Positions 22,395 to 33,012 of a stretch of DNA of 64,000 nt are shown in pieces. The stretch comes from Streptomyces sp. A1277 (GTDB lineage Bacteria > Actinomycetota > Actinomycetes > Streptomycetales > Streptomycetaceae), in assembly GCF_004795015.1 (NCBI RefSeq), contig NZ_SSBI01000042.1, forward strand, positions 1-64,000, in the 5' to 3' direction. The notes below the pieces were generated by a model. That model did no database searches, had not been told where the DNA came from, and saw only the letters and a list, made by a program, of their open reading frames with translations. How positions within the stretch are numbered: the first letter of the stretch is position 1; every line of letters begins with the position of its first letter. The translations under genes were made by a program, and so were the position numbers.

Positions 22395-24601
22395 GATCCC
22401 CATACCTCCCAGTTGACGTTCGTTGCTGTCGCGTTTTCCCTGTTGACCCAGACCATCATGCTGGTCGAGGTGGCATTGGAGACTCCGACGCCGGTAACGC
22501 CCTGCGCTCCGACGGGAGTTCGTACACCGGGCACTGTCGTGTTCGCGGTCGCCTGCCCGTAAAAGTTGGCGCCCGTGATGTTGTACAGAACCGTTGAGCT
22601 GGTCGGGGTGTGCGCGGCCGACGGGGTAATCGACGTCTGACCGAACGCATGATTGCCTGCGGTCAGCTTTCCGGTAACGGTGGTCGAGGCCGCGTTCAGG
22701 TCGATGTGACTGCTGTCCGTGGTGCTCGAATTCGAGGCGTACAGGTTGATTTGCCCCGGCTGGTAGTTGATGGCCTGCCGTCCACTGCTCAGCAGCAGCT
22801 CGTAGCGGTTACTGCCGAGGGAGCTGTAGGACACGAACCCCTCGGACGCCTCGCTGGTCACACCAACAACTCCGAACCGGAGGTCTCCCGCCGTGAGCGC
22901 CCCGTAGTACTCAAGCCCGAGCCGGGTGTCATACGTTTTGAACGCGCTCCGACCGATGTCGTCCTCGGGAACGAATTCAGCAATGATGTTATTACCGGAG
23001 TCGAGGGCGGCAAGATGATTGGTATCGAGGACGATGCGGCTTCCAGTGGCAGCGGTCCGAATGGTGGCGCCGGTGACCGTGCCACCCGTAATAGTTTTGC
23101 CAGTGATCGCGTCAGCCTTCAGCGCCGTGGCGTCGACTGACCCGGCAGCGAGCTTTCCGGTAGTAATGCTGTTAGCGGCGATCTTGTCGGCGGTCACGGC
23201 GAGCGCGTCGAGCTTTGCCGTGGTCACTGCCCCGGACGCAATTTTCGCTGCGTTGACGGCTCCGGCGTCCAGCTGAAGGGTCTGTACCGCCCCCGCCACG
23301 ATCTTCGCCGTGGTAATGGCACCGTCAGCGATTTGTGTCCCACCGGCTACTGGCCGCACGCTGGCATTGTCGAACCAAATCGTTCCGGCCGTACCACTTG
23401 TGGATGCGATGTTCAGTTTGACACGGGCCGCGTTCGCGGGAGCGGTTACCGTGGCAGAGATCCGCTGCCACGTCGCCCCGAGCACCGGAGGGCTGGCCTG
23501 CGCCGCCGCTGTCGACAGGAACCCGCCGCTGGAATTCTCCCATCGGGCATAGATACGGGGCGTGCCCGCGTAGTCGGTGGATGCCTGGTAGTCGATGGCC
23601 AAGTACAACTGATCGCCGGGCTGGATGGGCATATCGAACAGGGTGAGATCGCGGTTGGTGGGGGTGGCTGCGACTGCGCTGACTCGGAGACTCTTGTTGG
23701 AGCCGTTACCCTTCGTCGCGTCAACGGACCAGTAAGCGTCTCCGGAAACGAGTGCGTCGGTATACGGGCCTTCGAACCCGGGGTCGGCGAGCATGTTCCC
23801 ACCACCCGAGACAGTGATTTTGTCGGTGGTGATAGCCCCGGCTGCCACAGTGGCCGCAGTGACCGCGTTGGCGGCGATCTTCCCCGCGATAACGGAGTTC
23901 GCGGCAAGCTTCGGGGCGGTCACCGCATCTGTTGCGAGCTTCCCCGTGGACACGGCGGCATCATGAAGGGCCTCTTCGAGGACGGCACCAGCCTGGATTG
24001 CGGTGGAGCCAACCGCCCCGGCGGCAACCTTCGCTGCGGTGACCGCGTCGTCGGCGAGCTTCACCGTGGTGACGATCCCGTCGAGGATCTCCCCAGCAAC
24101 AACGGGTGCGGGACCAACGGGACCGGCGACGACGGATGCGGGTGAGGCGGTTCCGGACGTGGATCGGGCGAGGAACCGCACGTAGACGTCGGTCTCGCAG
24201 GGGATGACGACGGTGGCGCCCTGCGCGGTTTCGATCGTGGACTGCAAGGTGACCGGGTCGGGGGTGAAGTCAGCGGCAGTGGAGGCGTGGACTTCGATGC
24301 GCGCCCAGTCCAGCGGCATGACTGCCCCGCCGTCGAACAGAGCGTCCCAGGATGCGGTGACCCCGCCGATGACGGGTGCGACGATTGGTGCGGACGGTTG
24401 CGGGGGCGGGGGCCCGTTCACGATGACGGCACCGGTCGTGCCGTCGCCCTGCTGACCGACGATCGCCCGAAGCGACCCGTCCTCATCCCGGACCTCGATC
24501 GCCGCGTTCTCGACGGACGCACCGTGGGAGAGGCGCTGCCCCTTCTTGACCTGCGCAAGCTCCTGCTTGAGGCGGGCCACCTCTGTGACCAGGTTCGTCA
24601 T
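22391..24601 (-). CDS. Tail fibre / receptor-binding minor tail protein
   Basis: 736 aa. A coiled-coil N-terminus (residues 1-30) is followed by an Ig/FN3-like part (about 70-165). Then come runs of a short AVTAAKVAAGAV-type repeat (about 175-265 and 430-520) interrupted by a carbohydrate-binding-like beta domain (about 270-415). The C-terminal 200 residues are beta-rich and Ser/Thr/Asn-rich with lower GC, probably the receptor-binding tip. Such alternating repeats form trimeric fibre shafts. It sits at the distal end of the tail operon. Host range would depend on this gene. Confidence 0.8.
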   Translation of the reverse strand: MTNLVTEVARLKQELAQVKKGQRLSHGASVENAAIEVRDEDGSLRAIVGQQGDGTTGAVIVNGPPPPQPSAPIVAPVIGGVTASWDALFDGGAVMPLDWARIEVHASTAADFTPDPVTLQSTIETAQGATVVIPCETDVYVRFLARSTSGTASPASVVAGPVGPAPVVAGEILDGIVTTVKLADDAVTAAKVAAGAVGSTAIQAGAVLEEALHDAAVSTGKLATDAVTAPKLAANSVIAGKIAANAVTAATVAAGAITTDKITVSGGGNMLADPGFEGPYTDALVSGDAYWSVDATKGNGSNKSLRVSAVAATPTNRDLTLFDMPIQPGDQLYLAIDYQASTDYAGTPRIYARWENSSGGFLSTAAAQASPPVLGATWQRISATVTAPANAARVKLNIASTSGTAGTIWFDNASVRPVAGGTQIADGAITTAKIVAGAVQTLQLDAGAVNAAKIASGAVTTAKLDALAVTADKIAANSITTGKLAAGSVDATALKADAITGKTITGGTVTGATIRTAATGSRIVLDTNHLAALDSGNNIIAEFVPEDDIGRSAFKTYDTRLGLEYYGALTAGDLRFGVVGVTSEASEGFVSYSSLGSNRYELLLSSGRQAINYQPGQINLYASNSSTTDSSHIDLNAASTTVTGKLTAGNHAFGQTSITPSAAHTPTSSTVLYNITGANFYGQATANTTVPGVRTPVGAQGVTGVGVSNATSTSMMVWVNRENATATNVNWEVWGS

Positions 24602-25698
24602 CAGACTGTCTCCGGTGATCCGTAGTGGAAGCTGTCGGCGCGCTGAAGGGTGAGCGTTGCCGTGTCCTCGTTCTCACCGGGCTTGTACGAGTCGGCGACG
24701 ATCCGCGACCAGCCCGACCAGGACACCCAGTCGTTGTGGACGGCGACCTGCACGTCGTCACCGATCTGCCACGACCCGAGCGGGGCGTTCGGGTGGTCCC
24801 GGATAGTGATCTCCTCGACCTCACCCATGACCTGGCGGCGTTTCCGCTCGGCGGCGATCCGCCGGCCGAGGACGTCGACCCCGTTGACGGTGGGCAGGGC
24901 GAGCACGGACTCCATGCGCAGCCCTCCGTCGCGGACAGGGTCGACGGCGTACCGGGTGGCGGTGCCCTCCCCGGAGCCGGTGCCGATGACGACGTTCGCG
25001 AAGTCGTCACCGGCGTACTTCACGGGCGGGGCGGTGATGACGTTGACGCCGGTTCGGAAGCTGATGTCGGTGCGGCGGGCCCCGAGCCGCGGGTAGCCGA
25101 GGACGAGGCGCTTACGGATCGACCCGTTGGTCTGGAAGCTGCACGTGTTCGTGTACTGGGGGGCGCCGTCCTCGGAGACGAGGCCGTCGACCAGGTCACC
25201 GAGCACCGGGGTCTCGTACCAGTACGAGTGCCAGGGTTCGGCCGGTGTTCCGGCCTTCGCGGACGACGTTGTGGTGTCGACCGTGACGCCGAGGTTACCG
25301 TCGGGCTGCTCCTGCGCGTACGCCCAGACATCCCGGATGATCTTGCAAGGGTCCTGGTTGACGTACGGGCCCCGGGCCCGTAGCTCGCCGTGGGTGTCGT
25401 GCCGGCGGGTCAGGTAGCTGGACCAGGACGCGGCCTCAACCCGGTACTGGTCGCCCTCCGCTTCGACAGCCCAGACGAGACCACCCCACCGCAGGAACCC
25501 GTCCGCCTCAGCGTAAATCTCGGCGGCGTGCGGCATCAGCACGGTCACGTTCGCGCGCAGCCACCGCGGCGCAACCGTTCCCGTGAGCGAGCCGGGCCCG
25601 TTGACCTCGGACCCGAACTCCACACCGGACAAGGGCAGGGCCGGGTGGAGGATCTGCCCCGTCAGGGGGTGCGCGGTGAAGTACCGCCACCGGCCCAT
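24601..25698 (-). CDS. Minor tail protein (Gp37-like baseplate protein)
   Basis: 365 aa, start overlapping the gene upstream by one base. Features of the siphovirus Gp37-like/minor tail family: GPGSLTGTV near residue 35, GGLVWAVE, WSSYLTRR, and a C-terminal beta domain with SWQIGDDVQVAVHN and WSGWSRIVADSYKPGEN. It would form part of the tail tip between the distal tail protein and the fibre. Confidence 0.75.
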   Translation of the reverse strand: MGRWRYFTAHPLTGQILHPALPLSGVEFGSEVNGPGSLTGTVAPRWLRANVTVLMPHAAEIYAEADGFLRWGGLVWAVEAEGDQYRVEAASWSSYLTRRHDTHGELRARGPYVNQDPCKIIRDVWAYAQEQPDGNLGVTVDTTTSSAKAGTPAEPWHSYWYETPVLGDLVDGLVSEDGAPQYTNTCSFQTNGSIRKRLVLGYPRLGARRTDISFRTGVNVITAPPVKYAGDDFANVVIGTGSGEGTATRYAVDPVRDGGLRMESVLALPTVNGVDVLGRRIAAERKRRQVMGEVEEITIRDHPNAPLGSWQIGDDVQVAVHNDWVSWSGWSRIVADSYKPGENEDTATLTLQRADSFHYGSPETV

Positions 25699-26648
25699 CA
25701 GAGCGCACCCTCAAGGAACTCGATGTCGATGATGAACGTCGTGGAGCCATCGACGCCGATCGCGCCGCTGTTGAGAGGGTCAGTTCGCATACGGGCCTGA
25801 ACAGGCTGGTTCGTGCCTCGGATTGCGGCACCGGCGGTGGTCGTCAGATCGATCGTCTCGGCCATCCTGACGGGGATGCGGCGGACTCCGGTGCCGCCGT
25901 TGTCGTCGATGTACACTCCCTGCACCGCCTCAATCGGGCCCAGTGCGAAACGGAATGCCCCGAACACGTTTCCGGTGTTGAGGCGGAGACCGTCCACGGA
26001 GAACACGACCTGTGCCCGCGCAGCCCATTCCGGGACGGGGACGGTGGCCATGGTGACCTCGGGAAAGAATTTCCAGATCGCGATCGTGCCGGAGATCTCG
26101 TTGAGGGACCCCGTGTAGTAGTACGGGTACAGGACGCGTTCCCGGCGCGGGTTCGCGACCTTCCGCAGGTCTTTGATCATGGCGTTGGTGATCGTGGCCG
26201 TGGACGCGGGGATGTCGATCCGGGCAAGCGGAATCGCGCTGTAGCCGGACGGGACTGCCGTCGCCGTCGAGCCTACGTTCGGGATGACCTCCCAGAACAC
26301 AATCGGATCCACGGCCGGGTCGCGGGTGCCCTCATAGTCGGGGTCCTCTACCCGGAGGACGAGCATGTCGGAGCGAGGGGTGCCCCCGGCGGCGGCAATA
26401 CTGACGGTGTCGGCGCCAATGTTGTAGGCGCTGTAGTGGCCCTGCACCGGAGACACGACCCCGGCGATGACCGCGGACCCGGCGGAGATCTGGACGCCAG
26501 CGCCGGGGGTTCCCAGGGCGCTGACCTTGAGGTCGAGGCCGGTGGTGATCCCCTGGTTGTTCCGCGCCAGATCCTTGACCATCATGCGGAACTGCTGGGC
26601 GGTGTGCGTCGCCCCTGTGGTGGCGATCGGGACAGGGTTCAGTGTCAT
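25698..26648 (-). CDS. Minor tail / baseplate protein, 316 aa
   Basis: ATG at 26648 with GAGGAG upstream; the longer open frame is out-of-phase filler. It starts with a Thr/Gln-rich beta region and carries GVQISAGSAVIAGVVSPVQG, SDMLVLRVEDPDYEGT and a C-terminal jelly-roll-like part. Such sequences are typical of actinophage minor tail proteins between the distal tail and fibre genes. Assigned by position and composition. Confidence 0.7.
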   Translation of the reverse strand: MTLNPVPIATTGATHTAQQFRMMVKDLARNNQGITTGLDLKVSALGTPGAGVQISAGSAVIAGVVSPVQGHYSAYNIGADTVSIAAAGGTPRSDMLVLRVEDPDYEGTRDPAVDPIVFWEVIPNVGSTATAVPSGYSAIPLARIDIPASTATITNAMIKDLRKVANPRRERVLYPYYYTGSLNEISGTIAIWKFFPEVTMATVPVPEWAARAQVVFSVDGLRLNTGNVFGAFRFALGPIEAVQGVYIDDNGGTGVRRIPVRMAETIDLTTTAGAAIRGTNQPVQARMRTDPLNSGAIGVDGSTTFIIDIEFLEGAL

Positions 26649-26658
26649 GGTCGTCTCC

Positions 26659-27555
26659 TCAGAGGGCCTTGTAGGCGGGCCACCAGGTGACGGCCAGCGT
26701 GCTCGTGAGCGTGGGGTCGGTCGCCGTCCACCGGATCTCGTTGAGGCCCTTGGACAGCCGGAACAGGTCAATGCGGGACTGGGGGGTGAGGGGGACACCG
26801 CCGCCGTTGTTCCGCAGGACGGTTCGCCACCCGGGCCGGGTATCGATCTCCACCCACTGCCCCGCCTCCAGCGTCACCTGCACCGCCAGGGCACGGCCCG
26901 TCGTCACGTGCGTGATGACCGGATTCGCGCACGGACCGTTCACCCGCAGCACCGGCCACGTCGGGGCGGTCCCGGCAACATCGATGTAGCCAGGCCGGCC
27001 GACCGCGGCTGGGTCACCCTCAATGACGAACGGGAACATGAGCGGGAACGTCAGCCCGCCCGTGCTGAGCATGGCCAGGGGGATGCCGGTGCTGCCCGGG
27101 TCGTCGTCGTAGTACAGGTAGTCGGCGGCCTGGAACTCGATATCGACCGGGATCAGGCCGTGGATGGCTTTCTCCGGGTCGACGTCGGCTTTGCGGACAC
27201 GGCCGCGAACGACGCGGGTCGGCCGGCCGGGGAACTTCAGCCGCAGGTCCATCGTGGTCCCGCCGTAACCGCGCACTGCGGCGTTGTCCGCGGCTTCCTG
27301 GATCGCTGCCGCCACATTGAGGGCGCCCGCCTGGTCGCCGGCCAGCTTCACCGCGGCGTCGATACGGATGGTGCGGCCGCTGTAGTAGTCGCGGCCCAGC
27401 CACAGCCCGTCCTCCCCCGGCGGCTCCACATCCGCGGTCCGCATCCCGGGCAGGCCCAGGCCCTCGATGGTGCGGATCGTGACGGGGGTGCCCTTGCCGA
27501 TGAGGACGTCACCGAGCTGGTGCTGCCCGTCCACGAGGTCGATGGGTGTGGTCAT
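26659..27555 (-). CDS. Distal tail protein (siphovirus Dit-like)
   Basis: 298 aa. The N-terminal half (TIRTIEGLGLPGMRTAD, GRDYYSGRTIRID, YGGTTMDLRLKFPGR) matches phage tail proteins of the Dit/Sipho_tail type, which cap the tube and hold the baseplate. The C-terminus has a beta-sandwich ending WRTVLRNNGGG and INEIRWTA-like strands. It directly follows the tape-measure gene, the standard order. Confidence 0.8.
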   Translation of the reverse strand: MTTPIDLVDGQHQLGDVLIGKGTPVTIRTIEGLGLPGMRTADVEPPGEDGLWLGRDYYSGRTIRIDAAVKLAGDQAGALNVAAAIQEAADNAAVRGYGGTTMDLRLKFPGRPTRVVRGRVRKADVDPEKAIHGLIPVDIEFQAADYLYYDDDPGSTGIPLAMLSTGGLTFPLMFPFVIEGDPAAVGRPGYIDVAGTAPTWPVLRVNGPCANPVITHVTTGRALAVQVTLEAGQWVEIDTRPGWRTVLRNNGGGVPLTPQSRIDLFRLSKGLNEIRWTATDPTLTSTLAVTWWPAYKAL

Positions 27556-30500
27556 CGGTTCGCGACCCCTCCGCGCGCGAGGCGCCGTAGCTGGTAGCCG
27601 TTGTCGGCGTCGATCTTTCGGGCGGTGTCCGCCGCGTTGCCGCCGGTGGTGACCTGCCAGGTCTGGGAGCCGATGAGAGGGGCCTGCTCCCGGATGATGA
27701 CGACCCGCCCACCCCCGCCGGCGGCGTCAGTGAGACCGACACCGAACCGGCCAGCCACATCCCTGAGGACGTCGGTGGCGGGGCCGCGCTTCGACGCCCC
27801 GAGCGGGATGTACGCCTCGCCGCCCGTGGCAGGCTCTGCGAACGTGACGGCACCGCCCTTGGTGGCGTAGATACCGGACCGGATGCCGCCGTTGGCGTAC
27901 GCCAAGCCCTTGTTGGCCTTGTTGAGGTCGGCGAGGAACCGGGAGGCCCGACCTCCGAGCGACATCTCGATCTGTGAAGTGCCCTTCGTGGCGGCGGCGA
28001 TGATCTCGTCCTCACCAAGCCCGGTGGACCCGGCGACGTCGTGGATGCCCGTCTTGGACGTCTTGATTGCGGCGATGATCTGGATAAGCTGCCCGAGCTC
28101 GTCGTCCGTGAGCTGCGTGGCAGCTTTCTTTGCTGCGGTGTTCGCCGCGGACGCCTTCGACTTGTTCTTGACTGCCTCTGCGGCGAGCTTCTGCGCGGCC
28201 TCGTCACCCTGCCCGGCCAGTTGCGTGGCCAGAGCCCCGTACCCCATGCCGGCGAGCTTCGTCAGATTCGACTGGAAGGTGGCGTCGCCCTTGGTGGAGG
28301 CGTTGAGCTGCTTGGTGTAGTCGGCGAGGGACGCCTTGGCGAGCGGGCCCAGCTTCTTCAGGTTGTTGACGATCTCCGTGAACTGCTTCTTGCTGGCCTT
28401 GGCAAGGGCGGCGACCATCGCCGCGCCCTCCTCGCCCATGTCGCGGAGCTGGTCCACGACCGCCGACCCGCCACGGGAGGCGATCTTGTTCAGGTTCGCT
28501 TCCCACGACGCGTTCGCCGAGACGGCGGACTTGAGCGTCTTCGCCCAGTCGGACAGGGAGAACTGCTTCTTGTACCTGGCCTCCGCCTTGCGGGCGGCCT
28601 CGGTGGCGGTAGCGACGGTACGGCGAGCCTTCGCGACCCGGTTCTCCGCCGCGACCATCTGCGCGCCCGTGTGCTTCCTGCGACGCAGCGCGGCCAGGGC
28701 GGCCTCCGCCGACCGCAGGCTGTCGACCGCGTTCTTCCGGGCCCTGATCTTTTTGTTGTACTCGTCCTTGTCGATCGGCTGGTGGGAGTCCGTGTACGAC
28801 GACTGCACGTACGAGGTGTCGCGGCGGACCCCGGTCGGCGTGTACGAGAACCCGCCGCTGTCGAATGCCACCACGGCTCCGTCGGCATGCCACTGGACGC
28901 TCTTGGGGTCGCCTCCGAGCCGGCGGATCGTCTCCTCCGCGATCGCCCTGCTGCGGCCGCGCTTCGACGGGGCGAGAGGAATGTACGCCTCCCCGCCGGT
29001 CTCCTCTTCCGCCCACACCCGCCACGCGCCGGCCGGGGCGATCTGCGCGGTGTGGTTCTCCCGGACCCCGGACCGGTTCGTACCGCCGTCGGCGTAGAAG
29101 TCGAGGACGCTACCGCGGGCCTGAGGGGCTTGGATGTGGTCCGGGATCCCATTGGCGTCCTTGTCGGCCTTGGTGGCCTTGTAGGAGAGGTAGACGCCGA
29201 CGGTCTTGCCGTGGATGTTATCGATGGCGTTCTGGATGATGCGCGCGTTGTATGTGGCGTCACCGGTGGGGACGGTGATGGTGATGGTCTTGCCCTTGGT
29301 GTTCTTGATCTTGAATCCGAGGTCGCGCAGGTTCTTCTGCGCCGCAGCGGTCGGCGTCTTGATCGTGAGCGTGCGGCCCTTCAGCGAACGCACCTTGCCC
29401 GCGATGGTCTCCAGCTGCGCCTTGGCCTTGCCCGTCGGCACATCGATGAGGACGGTCTTGCCGTTGGTCTCGCCAAGCTTCTTGATGAGCAGGTCGAGGT
29501 CTTCGCGGGCGGCCTTCGTCGGGGCGGTGATCTTGTACTCGCGGGTGCCCGGAATCAGCTTGATCTTGTACCCGATGTCTTCGAGTTCCTTCTTCGCCTC
29601 CGTCCCCAGCGCGTCGACCTTGATGGTCTTCTTCTTCGGGAACCGCTCGAACTCCGCCTGCACACCGAGCAGCTCCGCGAGTGCGGTGTCGACACCCTCG
29701 GTCTGCAACAGGATGCTGACCCGGCCCGGGATCAACCCCATGGCGTCCGCAACCCCGGCGGCCTGCTTCTCCGACAGCCCGTATCCCTGAGCAAGCTTGA
29801 TCGCGGAGTCGCGGGCGGTCTGCATTTCCTTTGTCGCAGCCTTGATGGACTCCGGAACAGTCTTGCCCTGCTGCTGCGCAAAGTCGTACGCGGCGACCGC
29901 GGCAGACGAGGAGCTGTCCGCGATCGTGTCCAGCGTCGAGAACAGCTGCTGCCCGTTCTTCGTCGTCGTGTCCAGGGCGCCGTTCACCCCGACCAGCGCT
30001 TTCCCCCACCCGTTGGCCTTATCGACGCCGGCGGCCAGGGACTCGTTCGCGTTGGTGATGGCCTCATTTACCCGGGCCTGCGCCGCCTGAAGAGAGACGC
30101 TGCCGCCGGACAGGAGGTCGAGGGCGTCACGCAGGGCGCGGGTACGGGAGTCGGCGTCCGCGGTCTTGTCCGCGAGCGCCCCGACAGCGTCCTTGAGCTT
30201 GTCGTACGCGGTCGTGGACCCGGCACCCTTCACGCCCTCGTTGAAGCTCTTGGCGTCGGCGGCGGCCTTCTTGAAGTCCCCGCCGAGAGGACCTAGGGAC
30301 TTGCGGAGGTCATCTGCTGCTCGCCCCTGCTCGTTCATGACCAGCTTGGTCTGGTTGCCACTGAGAGGGTCGGTTTCGGTGTAGTACTCCTTTTGCGTGG
30401 CAGCCGTCGCGGCGAGCTGCTTCTCCAATTGCTTCAGCGACGTGCCCTGGTTGGTGTACGCGTCGACGAGCTGCGACATCGGCACCTTGGCCTTGCGGGC

Positions 30501-32984
30501 AATGTCGACGAGGCGCTGCTCACCATCCAGCCGGGTTTTGATCTTCTGCGACATGAGGTTCTCGGTCGCGATGGCACGAACGTTCTCGTCGACGGCCCCG
30601 TTGGACTCACGCAGGGCCTGCGCCAAGGACGAGATCTGCTGCTGGTGCTCGGCCGCCGCTGCCGCGGCCTTCTGCTGCCGCTTCGCGAGAATGCCCAGCC
30701 CGACGGTGGCCGCGACCATGGCAACACCCCACGGCCCGCCCATCACACCCACCAGGCCGCTCAGGGACCGGCGCAGCCCCGTGCCAGCGGCTGCGGTCAC
30801 CCCGCGAAGCGCCCCGCCGAACCCGGTGGCACCGGCGGATGCGGTGCGGAAGCTTGCCCCCATCGCCCCGATGGCGGGTACCCGGGTCTGGAGGACGGCG
30901 AGGCCAGCGCCGAAGCGGGACAGGGACGCCCCGGACGCGGCGGCGAGGGAGCGCTGGACGGCCATCTGCGTGTTCAGGGACCGGTAGGCGCCGGTGAGTC
31001 GTCCGCCGACGGCGTTGGCCTGGGTCTGAATCATGGGTCCGACGCGGCGCATCAGGAGCATCGCGAAGACGGCGGCCTGGATGGGGGCGGGCAGTTGCCC
31101 GAACGCGTGAACGAGGTCGCCGACCGTGTTCCCGATCGGCCCGAGGACCTGGGATACAGCCGAGATAGCGGTCAGGGCGGTATCGAGGGCGAAGGTTAGG
31201 GTGTCGAGGGCGGTAGCGGCCCCGTTGGTGTCGGAGGTGATGTCACCGAACGCGGACACGACCGGCTCGACACCATTGATCAGGTTGTGGAAGACGTCGG
31301 CAGCCGCCTTCGCGACGTTGATCAGGACGTGGAGGGCGGACGCGGCGGCGTCGGCCCCGAATTCCTTGAAGGAGTCGCCCATCCCGGACGCGGCATCACC
31401 GATGCTCCCGAATTCCCGGCGGGCCGCCGCAGCAAGTTCAGGCCCGAAAAGGGTGGCTGAGTCGTTGAAGTAGTCGAAGAACTTCGTGATCTTCGGGGTG
31501 GCCTGCGACATGGCGGACGTCATGCCGCGGGTCAGGAACTCCAGCCCGGGCGACATGCCGTCGTAGATGGCAAGCCCGGTCTGGCGGGCCTGGGTCTTCA
31601 ACTGGACCATGGACCCGGCGAGGCCCTTGCCCTTCGCCGCAGCGATTTGGGACGCGGCACCGGTCTGTTGCACCGCGTTCATCAGGTTGTCGAAGCTGTC
31701 GACGCCCTGGTGGGCGAGTGCGATGGCCCCGGACATGGCCGGCTTGCCCATGGACTTTTTCACCGCGGCCGCGAAGTCCTTCTGCGACATTTTGTGCTCG
31801 GCCTTCGCGAGGCCGTCGATGACGTACCGCAGGCCCTTGAAGCTGCCGTTCGCGTCCCATGCCTGGATGCCCATGGCCTTGAGGCCGGATGTCATCTGCT
31901 TGGTGGGTGCGGCGAGGTTCGCAAACATGCCGCGCAAGGTGGTGCCGGCGGTCTGGCCGAGGATGCCGGCCTTGCCGAGCATGCCGACCGCGGCCGCGGT
32001 CTCATTGAGGCTGACGCCGAGACCGTGGGCGACCGGGCCGGCGTACTTCATCGCGTAGTAGATGTCGGTGATGTCACCGGACGCGTTGTTCGCCGTCGCG
32101 GCCAGGGTGTCGGCGGCCCTGGAAGCTGATTCGGCACCGAGACCGAATTGGTCCATGATGTCGCCCATGTACTTCGCGCTGTCGGCGGCGTTGACCTGGG
32201 CGGCCGAGGCAAGGACCAGGGATGCCCGGGTCGCGGAGATTGCCTGATCGGTCCTGAACCCGGCCTTCGCGAGTTCGACCATGGCCTCAGCGGCGTCGCC
32301 TGCAGTTGCCCCCGGCAGCGACAGGTCGTTACCGAGTTGGGCGGCGGTCGCTGCGGCCCGCTGCATCTGCATCCGGGTCGCGGACGTGACCGCCCCGAAT
32401 GTGTTCATGGACTGCTGGTACTCGTTGCCGTGCTTAATGAGCTCCCCGACACCCATGACGAGAGCCCCACCGGACAGGAGGGCTGCGGCGCCGCGCAGTT
32501 GGGAGCGGAGCCGGCCAGTGTCGGCGGCCATGCGGCGAAGGGCGCCGCGGTCGTTGATGCCCCGCATGTGGGTGGACGCGCGCCGGGCGGCGTCGGCAAG
32601 GCGCAGCAGGTCGCGGACAGCTGAGTCGATCTGCCCGGACATGCGGCGGAGTTGCTGCCCGGTGGTGCGGGAGTGGTCTCCGAGGGTGTTGACGTGCCGG
32701 TTCGCGGTGCGGGCGGCGTCGCCGTACCGGCCGAGGCGGACCCCGGCGCGCTGGGCATCGTTCCCGAGGGTGCGGAGGTGGCGGGCGCTGGTGCGGGCGG
32801 TAGTGCCGAGGGTGCGGATGTGCCGGTTCGCGGTCTGTGACGCCTGCCCGAGCTCCCGTACCCCGGTGCGGGCAGTGCGGGCGTTCGCGCCCAGGGTGCG
32901 GGCGTGCTTCGACGCTGCTTTGAGGGACTGGGCGAGGTCATTGCCGTGGCCGCGCAGGTCGACCGAGAGGTTCCAGTTCGCCAC
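27552..32984 (-). CDS. Tail tape-measure protein
   Basis: 1810 aa from a GTG with GGGAGGGG upstream. The N-terminus (1-160) is a long run of TANRHIRTLG-type helical repeats. Next comes a TP901-type core (about 180-480, with GLGVSLNETAAAVGMLGKAG and ILGQTAGTTLRGMF), hydrophobic helices around 640-770, and an unusual set of KTITI/KTLTIKTP beta repeats (about 1130-1270). The C-terminus is Ala/Lys-rich. By the rule of about 0.15 nm per residue the tail would be roughly 270 nm. GEAYIPL appears twice, a motif common in these proteins. Confidence 0.95.
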   Translation of the reverse strand: MANWNLSVDLRGHGNDLAQSLKAASKHARTLGANARTARTGVRELGQASQTANRHIRTLGTTARTSARHLRTLGNDAQRAGVRLGRYGDAARTANRHVNTLGDHSRTTGQQLRRMSGQIDSAVRDLLRLADAARRASTHMRGINDRGALRRMAADTGRLRSQLRGAAALLSGGALVMGVGELIKHGNEYQQSMNTFGAVTSATRMQMQRAAATAAQLGNDLSLPGATAGDAAEAMVELAKAGFRTDQAISATRASLVLASAAQVNAADSAKYMGDIMDQFGLGAESASRAADTLAATANNASGDITDIYYAMKYAGPVAHGLGVSLNETAAAVGMLGKAGILGQTAGTTLRGMFANLAAPTKQMTSGLKAMGIQAWDANGSFKGLRYVIDGLAKAEHKMSQKDFAAAVKKSMGKPAMSGAIALAHQGVDSFDNLMNAVQQTGAASQIAAAKGKGLAGSMVQLKTQARQTGLAIYDGMSPGLEFLTRGMTSAMSQATPKITKFFDYFNDSATLFGPELAAAARREFGSIGDAASGMGDSFKEFGADAAASALHVLINVAKAAADVFHNLINGVEPVVSAFGDITSDTNGAATALDTLTFALDTALTAISAVSQVLGPIGNTVGDLVHAFGQLPAPIQAAVFAMLLMRRVGPMIQTQANAVGGRLTGAYRSLNTQMAVQRSLAAASGASLSRFGAGLAVLQTRVPAIGAMGASFRTASAGATGFGGALRGVTAAAGTGLRRSLSGLVGVMGGPWGVAMVAATVGLGILAKRQQKAAAAAAEHQQQISSLAQALRESNGAVDENVRAIATENLMSQKIKTRLDGEQRLVDIARKAKVPMSQLVDAYTNQGTSLKQLEKQLAATAATQKEYYTETDPLSGNQTKLVMNEQGRAADDLRKSLGPLGGDFKKAAADAKSFNEGVKGAGSTTAYDKLKDAVGALADKTADADSRTRALRDALDLLSGGSVSLQAAQARVNEAITNANESLAAGVDKANGWGKALVGVNGALDTTTKNGQQLFSTLDTIADSSSSAAVAAYDFAQQQGKTVPESIKAATKEMQTARDSAIKLAQGYGLSEKQAAGVADAMGLIPGRVSILLQTEGVDTALAELLGVQAEFERFPKKKTIKVDALGTEAKKELEDIGYKIKLIPGTREYKITAPTKAAREDLDLLIKKLGETNGKTVLIDVPTGKAKAQLETIAGKVRSLKGRTLTIKTPTAAAQKNLRDLGFKIKNTKGKTITITVPTGDATYNARIIQNAIDNIHGKTVGVYLSYKATKADKDANGIPDHIQAPQARGSVLDFYADGGTNRSGVRENHTAQIAPAGAWRVWAEEETGGEAYIPLAPSKRGRSRAIAEETIRRLGGDPKSVQWHADGAVVAFDSGGFSYTPTGVRRDTSYVQSSYTDSHQPIDKDEYNKKIRARKNAVDSLRSAEAALAALRRRKHTGAQMVAAENRVAKARRTVATATEAARKAEARYKKQFSLSDWAKTLKSAVSANASWEANLNKIASRGGSAVVDQLRDMGEEGAAMVAALAKASKKQFTEIVNNLKKLGPLAKASLADYTKQLNASTKGDATFQSNLTKLAGMGYGALATQLAGQGDEAAQKLAAEAVKNKSKASAANTAAKKAATQLTDDELGQLIQIIAAIKTSKTGIHDVAGSTGLGEDEIIAAATKGTSQIEMSLGGRASRFLADLNKANKGLAYANGGIRSGIYATKGGAVTFAEPATGGEAYIPLGASKRGPATDVLRDVAGRFGVGLTDAAGGGGRVVIIREQAPLIGSQTWQVTTGGNAADTARKIDADNGYQLRRLARGGVANR

Positions 32985-33012
32985 CGGTTCCGCCCCTCCC
33001 TCTCAGTACTGC

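Noticed and set aside
28041..30296. Plus-strand open frame of 751 codons
   Set aside because: Antisense to the tape-measure gene; Leu/Arg/Val/Gly-rich composition typical of a shadow frame.
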